Shown: positions 39,680-48,052 of the stretch, in pieces
Position numbering within the stretch: the stretch's first letter is position 1
Layout of the letters: each line of letters opens with the position of its first letter
NCBI RefSeq assembly: GCF_044389085.1
Contig: NZ_JBIRXP010000001.1
Coordinates: 930,001 to 994,000 of the forward strand
Source of the DNA: Isoptericola sp044389085
GTDB taxonomy: Bacteria > Actinomycetota > Actinomycetes > Actinomycetales > Cellulomonadaceae
Direction: 5' to 3'
Length of the DNA: 64,000 nt
Notes under the pieces: generated by a model
What the model saw: the letters and a program-made list of their open reading frames with translations, nothing else
The model's database searches: none
What the model was told of the DNA's origin: nothing
Made by a program: the position numbers and the translations under genes

Positions 39680-40651
39680 CTACTCCTCGGGCGCGTCCCG
39701 TCCCGGGTCGCCGCCGTCGTCGCCCTTGCCCTGGCCGGGAGTCTCCTCCTCGGTCACCTGGAAGTGCGCGTCCAGGATGTCCACCACGTAGACCAGGGTC
39801 TCGTCGGCGAGGTCGCTGCTGGTGCCACCGTAGCCGAGGCCCGGGGGGACCACGAGCAGCACCTGGGAGCCCACGGTCTGCTCGATCAGCCCCTGGTCGA
39901 GGCCGTCGACGAGCTGGCCGATGCCGATCGTCGCGGACTGCGGCCGCGTCCCGGGGGTCCACGTCGTGTCGAACTGCCGGCCGTCGCTCCACCGCACGGC
40001 GGTGAACCGCATCGTGACGACCTGCCCGACCTGCACCTGCGGTCCTGTGCCCCGCAGCAGCGGCTGCACCTGCAGGTCGGTGGGCGGGTCGGCCTTCTTC
40101 GGCACGGTGACCTCCGGCGCGCCGTCGGGCCCGCGCTCGACGGTCGGCAGCCCGTCGGCCACGGCCACCTCGGCCCCCGCGGCGTGCGTCGGGAGCACGT
40201 CGACGACGAGGATCACGGGCACCCCGCCGTCCTCCTCGAGCAGGAGCATGCGCGCGCCGACCTTCTGGCCGCGCAGCGTCTCGTAGAGGTTGGAGCCGAG
40301 CGACTCCGGGGACATCGTGTACCAGCCCGGCGCGTCGATGTACGTGCTCGAGATGACGGTCCCGTCGCGCCCGTCCTCGGCGTACAGGTTGAGCAGCACG
40401 GGCTCGCCGTCCACCACGGGGTCGCCGGACCCGGGCCACACCGTCCGGGCCCCCGCCTGCACCACGTCGTAGGGCTGCTCGTACTCGAGTGCGGGCGGCT
40501 CGCCCACCGCTCCCGACACCTGCACGGGCGACGCCGACGGCACCCCGGACGGCCCGCCCCCGAGGTCGTCCAGCACCGACGACCCGCACCCGCCGAGCAC
40601 GAGCGCGCCACCGAGCAGCAGAGAGATCAGCAGGGTCGCACGGCGGAGCAC
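39680..40651 (-). CDS. FKBP-type peptidyl-prolyl isomerase lipoprotein
   Basis: Secreted lipoprotein of 323 aa. The signal peptide ends in the lipobox LVLGGC (Cys at about residue 22), so it is anchored outside the membrane by Lgt and LspA. The C-terminal FKBP domain (about 215-305) has the VGQVVTMRFTAVRWSDGRQFDTTW start, IGIGQLVDGLDQGL and LLVVPPGLGYGG motifs. The middle region (about 50-190) resembles a second, degenerate FKBP fold. The GTG at 40651 was chosen because it places the signal peptide correctly. It is the gene after pafA, the usual actinobacterial order. Confidence 0.92.
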   Translation of the reverse strand: MLRRATLLISLLLGGALVLGGCGSSVLDDLGGGPSGVPSASPVQVSGAVGEPPALEYEQPYDVVQAGARTVWPGSGDPVVDGEPVLLNLYAEDGRDGTVISSTYIDAPGWYTMSPESLGSNLYETLRGQKVGARMLLLEEDGGVPVILVVDVLPTHAAGAEVAVADGLPTVERGPDGAPEVTVPKKADPPTDLQVQPLLRGTGPQVQVGQVVTMRFTAVRWSDGRQFDTTWTPGTRPQSATIGIGQLVDGLDQGLIEQTVGSQVLLVVPPGLGYGGTSSDLADETLVYVVDILDAHFQVTEEETPGQGKGDDGGDPGRDAPEE

Positions 40652-40781
40652 CGCGACAGTCTGCCACGGCTGCAGGCCACGCCCGCCCAGCGGTCCGCTC
40701 CCCGCGCACGACCGCAGGCCGACGGCGTGCCGTAGGCCGCGGCGCGTGCACACCCACGACGGCGCCGGGGCGGTGCACCGA

Positions 40782-40882
40782 GCGGGGCGCGGGAGTTTCT
40801 CCGCGCGGACGTATCCCTCCCGAAGTGGAGGGCGCCCTGGCGCCCGTGAACGCGTCCGCGCGGAGAAGCTCCCGCGCCCCGC
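40782..40882 (-). terminator. 30-bp hairpin downstream of pafA
   Basis: Arms 40782-40811 and 40853-40882 are complementary over 30 bp, with a single T opposite G. The 41-base loop holds two further small hairpins (CCCTCC/GGAGGG and GGCGCC-type). It begins 11 bases after the pafA stop and lies between pafA and the FKBP gene. A terminator or mRNA 3'-end stabiliser is likely. Confidence 0.7.
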
Positions 40883-40892
40883 GTCCCCGGCC

Positions 40893-42254
40893 CTACATCG
40901 ACTCGATCAACCGATCCACGCGCTCGTCCACGCTCTTGAACGGGTCCTTGCACAGCACGGTCCGCTGCGCCTGGTCGTTGAGCTTCAGGTGCACCCAGTC
41001 GACCGTGTAGTCGCGGCGCGCCTCCTGCGCGGCCCGCACGAAGTCACCGCGCAGCTTGGCCCGCGTGGTGGGCGGCGGCACCGCCGTGGACTCGAACACC
41101 TCGAGGTCGGTGACGACGCGCTCCACCATGCCGCGCGCGGCGAGCAGGTTGTACAGCCCCTCCGTGCGGGAGATGTCGTGGTAGGCGAGGTCGAGCCGGG
41201 CGATGCGCGGGTCGTCCAGGGCCAGGTCGTGCTTGGCCTGGTAGCGCTCGATGAGCCTGAGCTTGATCACCCAGTCGAGCTCGCGGTCCACGAGCGTCAG
41301 GTCGCCCGACTCCAGCGCCCGCAGGCCCCGCTCCCACAGGTCGAGGACCTGCTTGACCACGGGGGTCGCCCCGGCGTGGGCGTCCACGTGCTCGCGCACA
41401 CGGTGGAAGTACTCCCACTGGATGTCGACGGCGGTGGCGGTGCGGCCGTTGGCGAGCTGGACGGGGTGCAGGCCGGTGCGGTCGTGGCTGATCTCGCGGA
41501 TGGCGCGGATGGGGTTCTCGAGGGTGAGGTCGCGCATCGGCACCCCGGACTCGACGAGCCGCAGCACCAGGTCGGTAGCGCCGACCTTGAGCATCGTCGT
41601 CGGCTCCGCCATCGACGAGTCGCCGACGATGACGTGCAGGCGCCGGTAGCTCTCCGCGTCGGCGTGCGGCTCGTCGCGCGTGTTGATGATGGGCCGCGAC
41701 CGGGTCGTGGCGCTGGAGACGGCCTCCCAGATGTGGTCGGCGCGCTGGGACAGGCAGTAGACGGCGCCCCGCGGGGTGGCGAGGACCTTGCCCGCGCCGG
41801 TGAGCACCTGGCGGGTGATCAGGAACGGGACCAGCACCTCGGACAGGCGGGAGAAGTCGCCCTGCCGGCGCACGAGGTAGTTCTCGTGGCAGCCGTAGGA
41901 GTTGCCCGCGGAGTCGGTGTTGTTCTTGAACAGGTGCACCTTGCCGGACAGGCCCTCGTGCTCCAGCCGCTGCTGCGCGTCGGCGACCAGGCCCTCGAGG
42001 ATGCGCTCGCCGCCGCGGTCGTACGCGACGAGCTGGTGCACGTCGTCGCACTCCGCCGTCGCGTACTCGGGGTGCGACCCCACGTCGAGGTAGAGGCGCG
42101 AGCCGTTGCGCAGGAAGACGTTCGAGCTCCGCCCCCACGCCACGACCTTGCGGAACAGGTAGCGGGCCACCTCGTCCGCGGACAGGCCGCGCCCGTCGTC
42201 CGCGGCGCACGTCACCCCGTACTCGGTCTCCAGACCGAAGATCCTGCGGTCCAC
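40893..42254 (-). CDS. pafA: Pup-protein ligase
   Basis: Glutamine-synthetase-like ligase that phosphorylates the C-terminal Glu of Pup and joins it to substrate lysines, marking proteins for the proteasome; 453 aa, the normal length. The ATP/Mg site starts FGLETEYGV, and GNSYGCHENYLVRR and IINTRDEPHAD are conserved. GTG start with GGGGAG six bases upstream. It lies 50 bases downstream of prcA in the same direction. Confidence 0.97.
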   Translation of the reverse strand: MDRRIFGLETEYGVTCAADDGRGLSADEVARYLFRKVVAWGRSSNVFLRNGSRLYLDVGSHPEYATAECDDVHQLVAYDRGGERILEGLVADAQQRLEHEGLSGKVHLFKNNTDSAGNSYGCHENYLVRRQGDFSRLSEVLVPFLITRQVLTGAGKVLATPRGAVYCLSQRADHIWEAVSSATTRSRPIINTRDEPHADAESYRRLHVIVGDSSMAEPTTMLKVGATDLVLRLVESGVPMRDLTLENPIRAIREISHDRTGLHPVQLANGRTATAVDIQWEYFHRVREHVDAHAGATPVVKQVLDLWERGLRALESGDLTLVDRELDWVIKLRLIERYQAKHDLALDDPRIARLDLAYHDISRTEGLYNLLAARGMVERVVTDLEVFESTAVPPPTTRAKLRGDFVRAAQEARRDYTVDWVHLKLNDQAQRTVLCKDPFKSVDERVDRLIESM

Positions 42255-42304
42255 GACGTCTCCCCTCGCTCGACCCTGCTGCCGATCCTGCTGTCCGACC
42301 CGGC

Positions 42305-43027
42305 TCAGTCGCCGGCCTGCTCGAGCAGGCCCGCCAGCGCGCCGCCCTGGAGCCGGCGGAACGCCCGCCGCCGGCCCGCACGCTCCAGCACCGCCACCTC
42401 GAGGCCGGCGGGCGCGATCTCGCGCTCCTCCCCCTCGGCGGCGACGGACCCGTCCGACCCCACGGCACCCAGGGTGCGCACCGCGAGCGCGAGCACCTGC
42501 GGCAGCGTCATCCCCTCGTGCCAGGCGTCCGCGACCCGGGCGCCCAGCTGTTCGGCCTGGCCGCCCATGACGACGTGCCCGTGCTCGTCGGCCACCGACC
42601 CGTCGTAGGAGAGCCGGTAGATCTGGTCGGCGGCCGGCGTGTCCCCGACCTCGGCCACGACCAGCTCCACCTCGAGCGGCTTGGACTCCGTGGTGAACAC
42701 GGTGCCGAGCGTCTGCGCGTAGGCGTTGGCGAGCCCGCGCGCGGTGACGTCGGTGCGGTCGTAGGAGTACCCGCGCAGGTCCGCGTAGCGCACGCCCGCG
42801 ACCCGCAGGTTCTCGAACTCGTTGTACTTGCCGACCGCGGCGAACGCGATGCGGTCGTAGATCTCCGAGATCTTGTGCAGCGCGCGCGACGGGTTCTCCG
42901 TCGCGAAGGCGATCCCGCCCTCGTACGCCAGCACGACGACGGACCGGCCCCGGGCGATGCCCTTGCGGGCGAAGTCCGCCCGGTCCTTCATCAGCTGCTC
43001 GGGCGAGACGTAGAACGGCATGGTCAT
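42305..43027 (-). CDS. prcA: proteasome alpha subunit
   Basis: Outer-ring subunit of the 20S proteasome, 240 aa. The N-terminal gate segment MPFYVSPEQLMKDRADFARKGIARGRSVVVL matches the family. The ATG at 43027 overlaps the prcB stop (ATGA); MPFYV from an ATG at 43021 is possible. The outer face docks Mpa's C-terminal tail. Confidence 0.96.
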   Translation of the reverse strand: MTMPFYVSPEQLMKDRADFARKGIARGRSVVVLAYEGGIAFATENPSRALHKISEIYDRIAFAAVGKYNEFENLRVAGVRYADLRGYSYDRTDVTARGLANAYAQTLGTVFTTESKPLEVELVVAEVGDTPAADQIYRLSYDGSVADEHGHVVMGGQAEQLGARVADAWHEGMTLPQVLALAVRTLGAVGSDGSVAAEGEEREIAPAGLEVAVLERAGRRRAFRRLQGGALAGLLEQAGD

Positions 43028-43929
43028 GCGCGTGCACCCCCCTGGCCACCGCTGCGGGCACCACCGGCGGGGCGGTCTCCGTGGGCGGCCCGGTGGGCGG
43101 CCCCTCGTTCGGCGACGATCCGCTCGACCGTCGCGGACAGCTCGTCGTCGGCCACGCGCCGCACGCCGTCCACGGTCACGACGTTCACGACGGGCCAGAT
43201 CTGCCGCACCGGGTCCGGGCCGCCGGTGGCGCTGTCGTCGTCGGCGGCGTCGTAGAGCGCCTCCACGGCGACGCCGACGGCCGCGTCGGCGTCGAGCCCC
43301 GGCCGCCACAGCTTCTTCAGCGCGCCGCGCGCGAACACGGAGCCGGAGCCGACGGTGTGGTGGTCGTGCTCCTCGTACCGTCCGCCGGTGACGTCGTAGC
43401 TGAACAGCCGCCCGTACCCGCGGTCCAGGTCGTAGCCCGCGAACAGCGGCACGACCGCCAGGCCCTGCAGGGCGAGGGGCAGGTTGCCGCGGATCATCGT
43501 GGACAGGCGGTTGGCCTTGCCGTCGAGGGAGAGCAAGGACCCCTCGATCTTCTCGTAGTGCTCCAGCTCGAGCTGGAAGAGCCGCACGAGCTCGATCGCC
43601 ACGCCCGCGGACCCCGCGATGCCGACCACCGAGTAGGCGTCGGCGGCGAAGACCTTCTCCATCTCCCGGCTGGCGATGAGGTTGCCCGCCGTGGCCCGGC
43701 GGTCGCCCGCCATGATCACGCCGCGGCCGCCGTCGTCCGAGCCGAACGTCAGGGCGACGATGGTGGTCGCGTGCGGCGCCAGACCGTCGGCGGGCGCGCC
43801 CGTGCCCCCGACGTCGCGCCGCCCGGGCAGCAGGTCGGGCGCGTGTCCCGCGAGGAAGTCGACGAACGAGGACGAGCCGGGGCGCAGGAACGCGTCCGGC
43901 AGCCGCCCCGAGGTGTCAGCGTGGGTCAT
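43024..43929 (-). CDS. prcB: proteasome beta subunit
   Basis: Catalytic inner-ring subunit, 301 aa precursor. A 54-residue propeptide ends in PHA, and autolysis would expose Thr55 of TTIVALTFG as the N-terminal nucleophile. The usual residue before Thr is Gly; here it is Ala. The AGDRRATAGN and GIAGSAGVAIEL motifs are conserved. The C-terminal ~25 residues are a Gly/Ala/Arg-rich tail. It lies six bases after the pup stop and overlaps prcA. Confidence 0.97.
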   Translation of the reverse strand: MTHADTSGRLPDAFLRPGSSSFVDFLAGHAPDLLPGRRDVGGTGAPADGLAPHATTIVALTFGSDDGGRGVIMAGDRRATAGNLIASREMEKVFAADAYSVVGIAGSAGVAIELVRLFQLELEHYEKIEGSLLSLDGKANRLSTMIRGNLPLALQGLAVVPLFAGYDLDRGYGRLFSYDVTGGRYEEHDHHTVGSGSVFARGALKKLWRPGLDADAAVGVAVEALYDAADDDSATGGPDPVRQIWPVVNVVTVDGVRRVADDELSATVERIVAERGAAHRAAHGDRPAGGARSGGQGGARA

Positions 43930-43935
43930 GGGCGC

Positions 43936-44133
43936 TCACTGACCGCCCTTCTGGACGAAGCCCCGCACGAACGACTCGGCGTTGCTCTCGAGGACCTCGT
44001 CGATCTCCTCCAGCAGGGAGTCCACCTCGGCGTCCCGGTCCGTCGCCGCCGGGGCGACCGGGGCGGGGGCGTCCGCGTCGTCGTCCGGCGTACGGTCCTC
44101 GTGCTGCGGGTTGATCCGTTCCTGACCGGCCAT
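43936..44133 (-). CDS. pup: prokaryotic ubiquitin-like protein Pup
   Basis: A 65-aa disordered protein tag. The C-terminal half is the Mpa-binding helix region EVDSLLEEIDEVLESNAESFVRGFVQKGGQ, ending in Gln; Dop must deamidate this to Glu before PafA can attach it. The N-terminal AGQERINPQ is typical. GAAGGAGG lies close upstream of the ATG. It is first in the pup-prcB-prcA-pafA transcript. Confidence 0.97.
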   Translation of the reverse strand: MAGQERINPQHEDRTPDDDADAPAPVAPAATDRDAEVDSLLEEIDEVLESNAESFVRGFVQKGGQ

Positions 44134-44197
44134 GGTCCGCCTCCTTCGCTGCTGCGGAGCCCCTCGAGAAGGAGCCCCGGGAGAGTCTCGCGACGCC

Positions 44198-44203
44198 AGC
44201 CTA
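44198..44203 (-). promoter_or_regulatory. candidate -10 (TAGGCT) of the pup-prcBA-pafA transcript
   Basis: TAGGCT lies about 65 bases upstream of the pup ATG, in the 207-base dop-pup gap. The resulting leader would contain a direct repeat of GGGGCTCC. No good -35 was seen. Confidence 0.4.
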
Positions 44204-44340
44204 TGCGCTGCGGGCGACACCGCGCGGTGACGTCCACGCGGGTTGCGCCCAGGGCTGAACGAGTCCACCCGCGCACCCGTGCCCGGGGCGCGCGGGACGT
44301 CGCCGCCGGTCAGGCCGCCGAGCGGACGACGCGTCGCCGG

Positions 44341-46107
44341 TCACCCCTCGCCGCGCAGCCCCTTGAGGAGCGCCGCGGCGTCGGGGCTGGCGTCCAGGAG
44401 GGCGCCGATGTGGGCGCGCGTGCCGCGCGAGGGGTCGAGCATGGGCACCCGCTGCAGGGCCGCCGCCCCCGGGACGTCGAAGATCACCGAGTCCCAGCTC
44501 GCCGCGGACACCTGGTCGGCGTACCGGGCCATTACCTCGCCGCGGAACCACGCCCGCGTGTCCGCCGGCGCGTGGTGCACCGCGTCCGCCACCCGCTCCT
44601 CGTCCACGAGACGCTCGACAGCGCCCGAGGCGACCAGGCGGTGGTAGACGCCCCGCTCGGGGCGCACGTCGGTCCACTGCAGGTCCAGCGCGTGGAGCCG
44701 CGGGTGGTCCCAGCCGAGGCCGTCCCGCACCCGCATCCGCTCGAGCAGCCGCCGCTTCGCGACCCACTCGACCTCGCGCGCGCACGTCTCCGGGTCGGTC
44801 GCGAGCCGGCCGAGCACCGACGCCCAGCGGTCGAGCACCTCCGCAGTCTCCTCATCGCCGGGTTCGCCGCCGGGTTGGTCGCCGGGTCCGCCTCCCGGCG
44901 TGCCGCCCGAGGTGCCGAGGGCCGCGACCGAGCGGGCGACGACGTCGACGTACGCCTCCTGGATCTCGAGCGCCGTGAGCCGGCGGCCGTCGGCGAGCTC
45001 GAGCGGGGCGGCGAGCGAGAGGTCGCGCGACACGCGCTGCACGTCCGCCACCGGGTCGACGAGCCGCAGGGCGCCGAGCTCGTCCCGGGCGGGCACTCCG
45101 GCCTCGGCCAGCTCGTCGAGGTGCTCGAGCACCCACAGCACCAGCGAGGTGGTGCCGAGCTTGAGGTAGGTCGCGACCTCGAAGAGGTTGGCGTCGCCGA
45201 TGATGAGGTGCAGGCGGCGCCACCGCGCACGGTCCGCGTGCGGCTCGTCGCGGGTGTTCACGATCGGCCGGCGCAGGGTGGTCTCCAGACCCACCTCGGC
45301 CTCGATGTAGTCCGCGCGCTGGGAGAGCTGGAAGCCCGCCTCGGCGCCCGTCGGGCCGAGCCCGACCCGGCCGGAGCCCGCGAACACCTGGCGGGTCACG
45401 AGGAACGGCGTGAGCAGCTCGACCAGCGTGCCGAACGGCAGCGCCCGGTCGACCAGGAAGTTCTCGTGGGTGCCGTAGCTGGCCCCCTTGCCGTCCACGT
45501 TGTTCTTGTAGAGCACCACGTCGCCCCCGGGCACCTGGGCGAGCGAGCGCACGGCCGCGAGCATGACGCGCTCCCCCGCGACGTCCCACAGCACGCCGTC
45601 GCGCGGCCCGGTGACCTCCGGCGACGAGTACTCGGGGTGGGCGTGGTCGACGTAGAGGCGCGCACCGTTGGTGAGGATGCAGTTGGCGGCGCTCGGGTCG
45701 TCGTAGTCCTCGACCGCCGGCCGCTCCACCTCCTCCGGCTCCTGCCGGGCGGCCCGCGACCTCCCGCGCGCCCCGGGGGCGCCGGGCACCGAGGCCACCT
45801 GGGCGGACGCCGGCGTGCTGCCGGACGTCGTCGGCGCCGTGGGGCCGGACGGGGCGGGCCGCGACGGGTCGTCGGTGAGGAGCGAGGGATGCGCCGACGC
45901 GCGCTGGAGGTGGAACCCGCGGGCGTCCTGCAGCGGGTCCTCGTCGTCGTAGTCCCAACGCGCCGGCGGGCGGGCCCCGGCGCTGGCCACCAGCGCCCGG
46001 TACGTCATGACCACCTGCGAGCTCATGAGCATCGGGTTGGCCATGGGCCGCCCCGGTGCCAGCACGCCGTACTCGGTCTCGATCCCCATCACGCGACGAA
46101 CGCTCAC
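44341..46107 (-). CDS. dop: Pup deamidase/depupylase
   Basis: PafA homologue that deamidates Pup-Gln and removes Pup from substrates; 588 aa, longer than the usual ~500. MGIETEYGV, CILTNGARLYVDHAHPEYSSPE, YKNNVDGKGASYGTHENFLV and VNTRDEPHAD mark the active site. The extra length lies in two Pro/Gly/Ser/Ala-rich insertions: about residues 75-135, in the loop following DARGFHLQRA, and about 420-440 (GG-TPGG-GPGD type repeats). Starts are close GTGs; 46107 (VSVRRVMG) was preferred over 46116 because GGGTGGG precedes it. Confidence 0.95.
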   Translation of the reverse strand: MSVRRVMGIETEYGVLAPGRPMANPMLMSSQVVMTYRALVASAGARPPARWDYDDEDPLQDARGFHLQRASAHPSLLTDDPSRPAPSGPTAPTTSGSTPASAQVASVPGAPGARGRSRAARQEPEEVERPAVEDYDDPSAANCILTNGARLYVDHAHPEYSSPEVTGPRDGVLWDVAGERVMLAAVRSLAQVPGGDVVLYKNNVDGKGASYGTHENFLVDRALPFGTLVELLTPFLVTRQVFAGSGRVGLGPTGAEAGFQLSQRADYIEAEVGLETTLRRPIVNTRDEPHADRARWRRLHLIIGDANLFEVATYLKLGTTSLVLWVLEHLDELAEAGVPARDELGALRLVDPVADVQRVSRDLSLAAPLELADGRRLTALEIQEAYVDVVARSVAALGTSGGTPGGGPGDQPGGEPGDEETAEVLDRWASVLGRLATDPETCAREVEWVAKRRLLERMRVRDGLGWDHPRLHALDLQWTDVRPERGVYHRLVASGAVERLVDEERVADAVHHAPADTRAWFRGEVMARYADQVSAASWDSVIFDVPGAAALQRVPMLDPSRGTRAHIGALLDASPDAAALLKGLRGEG

Positions 46108-46132
46108 GGCACCCACCCTAGGTCGACGCGGA

Positions 46133-46201
46133 CGAGATCGAGGTACCCGTCTCGAGGTCGACGCACGGTGGGTCGACCTCGGGACGGGTACCTCGATCTC
46201 G
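46133..46201 (-). terminator. 30-bp hairpin between mpa and dop
   Basis: Arms 46133-46162 and 46172-46201 pair over 30 bp with one mismatch or wobble around a nine-base loop, and an outer A-T pair extends it to 31. It starts six bases after the mpa stop and ends 25 bases before dop. It has the length to be a very strong terminator or RNase barrier, although dop needs transcription from somewhere. Confidence 0.7.
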
Positions 46202-46206
46202 TGGGA

Positions 46207-47874
46207 CTACAGGTACTGCCCCGTGCTCGTCACCGTGTCGATGGTGCGCGGCGCCCCGTCGCCACCCTTCTTCTGGACGATCGTGCGGATGAAGACGATG
46301 CGCTCGCCCTTCTTGCCGCTGATGCGTGCCCAGTCGTCGGGGTTGGTGGTGTTGGGCAGGTCCTCGTTCTCCTTGAACTCGTCGACGCACGCCGACAGCA
46401 GGTGCTCCACGCGGATGCCGCGCTGGCCGGTGGCCAGCAGGTCCTTGATCGCCGACTTCTTGGCCCGGTCCACGACGTTCTGGATCATGGCGCCGGAGTT
46501 GAAGTCCTTGAAGTAGAGCGTCTCCTTGTCGCCCGAGGCGTACGTCACCTCGAGGAACTGGTTCTCCTCGTCCTCGGAGTACATCCGCTCGACGACGCTC
46601 CGGATCATCGCCCCGATGGCCTCGGACTCGCTGCCGCCGTGCTCGGCCAGGTCGTCCGGGTGGATCGGCAGCTCGGGCGTGAGGTACTTGCCGAAGATCT
46701 CGGTGGCGCCCTCGGCGTCCGGGCGCTCGATCTTGATCTTCACGTCCAGGCGTCCCGGCCGCAGGATCGCGGGGTCGATCATGTCCTCGCGGTTCGACGC
46801 ACCGATGACGATGACGTTGTCGAGCCGCTCGACGCCGTCGATCTCGGCGAGCAGCTGCGGCACGATCGTCGTCTCGACGTCCGACGAGAGGCCCGTGCCG
46901 CGCGTGCGGAACAGCGACTCCATCTCGTCGAAGAACACGACGACCGGGGCGCCCTGGGTGGCCTTCTCCCGGGCCCGGGCGAAGATGAGGCGGATGTGCC
47001 GCTCGGTCTCGCCGACGTACTTGTTGAGCAGCTCCGGGCCCTTGACGTTGAGGAAGTAGCTCTTCGCCTCCGGGTCGCCGCCGCGCGCGGTCGCGACCAT
47101 CCCCGCGAGCGAGCTCGCGACGGCCTTGGCGATGAGCGTCTTGCCGCACCCGGGCGGGCCGTAGAGCAGCACGCCCTTCGGCGGCCGCAGCCCGTGCTCG
47201 CGGAAGAGGTCGGGGTGGGAGAAGGGGAGCTCGACGGCATCGCGGATCTGCTCGATCTGCGGGCCGAGCCCTCCGATGTCCTCGTAGGCGATGTCGGGCA
47301 CCTCCTCGAGGACGAGCTCCTCGACCTCCGACTTCGGCACCACCTCGTAGACGAACCCGCTACGCAGGTCGACCGTCAGCGCGTCCCCCACCCGCAGCTC
47401 GGCGTCCGCGACCGACCCGGCGAGGCGCACGACGCGTTCCTCGTCGGCGCGCCCGACGACGAGCACCCGCTCGGCGTCGAGCACCTCCTTGACCGTGACG
47501 AGCTCGCCGGTGCGCTCGTAGCCACCGACCTCGACCACGGTCATGGCCTCGTTGAGCTTGACCTCCTGCCCCGGGCGCAGCTCGGCGACGTCGAGCCCCG
47601 GGCTCGCCTGGACGTGCATCTTGCGGCCCGCGGACGAGATGTCGACGGAGCCGTCGTCGTGCGCGGCGAGGAAGGTGGCGTAGGTCCCCGGCGGCTTGGC
47701 GAGCTCGTCGATCTGGCCCTTGAGCTCCACGATCTGGTCGCGGGCGGCGCGGAGCGCCTCGGCGAGACGCTCGTTCTTGGCGGCGAGGAGGGCGAGCTGT
47801 GCGTCGTGGCTCGGCCCGGTGGGCAGCGCCGGCTGCTCCGGTCGAGGCTCCGGGCGGACAGGGTTGTCGGACAT
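46207..47874 (-). CDS. mpa: proteasome-associated AAA ATPase Mpa/ARC
   Basis: Hexameric unfoldase that feeds pupylated proteins into the proteasome; 555 aa. A coiled coil at about residues 25-60 binds Pup, followed by two OB-fold domains (about 65-205). The AAA module has Walker A GPPGCGKTLIAKAV, Walker B VVVFFDEMESLF and the arginine-finger region ASNREDMIDPAILRPGR. The C-terminus is GQYL, the tail that docks on and opens PrcA. A GAGGGG ribosome site precedes the ATG. Also called arc. Confidence 0.97.
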   Translation of the reverse strand: MSDNPVRPEPRPEQPALPTGPSHDAQLALLAAKNERLAEALRAARDQIVELKGQIDELAKPPGTYATFLAAHDDGSVDISSAGRKMHVQASPGLDVAELRPGQEVKLNEAMTVVEVGGYERTGELVTVKEVLDAERVLVVGRADEERVVRLAGSVADAELRVGDALTVDLRSGFVYEVVPKSEVEELVLEEVPDIAYEDIGGLGPQIEQIRDAVELPFSHPDLFREHGLRPPKGVLLYGPPGCGKTLIAKAVASSLAGMVATARGGDPEAKSYFLNVKGPELLNKYVGETERHIRLIFARAREKATQGAPVVVFFDEMESLFRTRGTGLSSDVETTIVPQLLAEIDGVERLDNVIVIGASNREDMIDPAILRPGRLDVKIKIERPDAEGATEIFGKYLTPELPIHPDDLAEHGGSESEAIGAMIRSVVERMYSEDEENQFLEVTYASGDKETLYFKDFNSGAMIQNVVDRAKKSAIKDLLATGQRGIRVEHLLSACVDEFKENEDLPNTTNPDDWARISGKKGERIVFIRTIVQKKGGDGAPRTIDTVTSTGQYL

Positions 47875-47903
47875 CGCATCCCCTCTCGTGCGGCCCGGGT
47901 GGC

Positions 47904-47925
47904 CACCTTCCCGGGCGGGAAGGTG
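47904..47925 (-). promoter_or_regulatory. hairpin in the mpa 5' region
   Basis: A 9-bp perfect inverted repeat with a GGGC loop (47904-47912 with 47917-47925), about 30 bases upstream of the mpa start and before its ribosome site. It could be part of the 5' leader or a protein-binding site. Confidence 0.4.
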
Positions 47926-48052
47926 CCCCCGGAGTACAGCACCCTAGACATCAACGCGGGTGTCCGGGGGTTCATTTCACGGACCGGTCGCGAGGTTCAC
48001 ACGACCGAGACCTCCCGGTGACCTGCGCGCGCCCGGCCGGGACGGGCTCGGA

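Noticed and set aside
43081..48021. A long plus-strand open frame opposite prcB, pup, dop and mpa
   Set aside because: Same cause: mirror of high GC at codon position three. All recognisable proteins are on the other strand.
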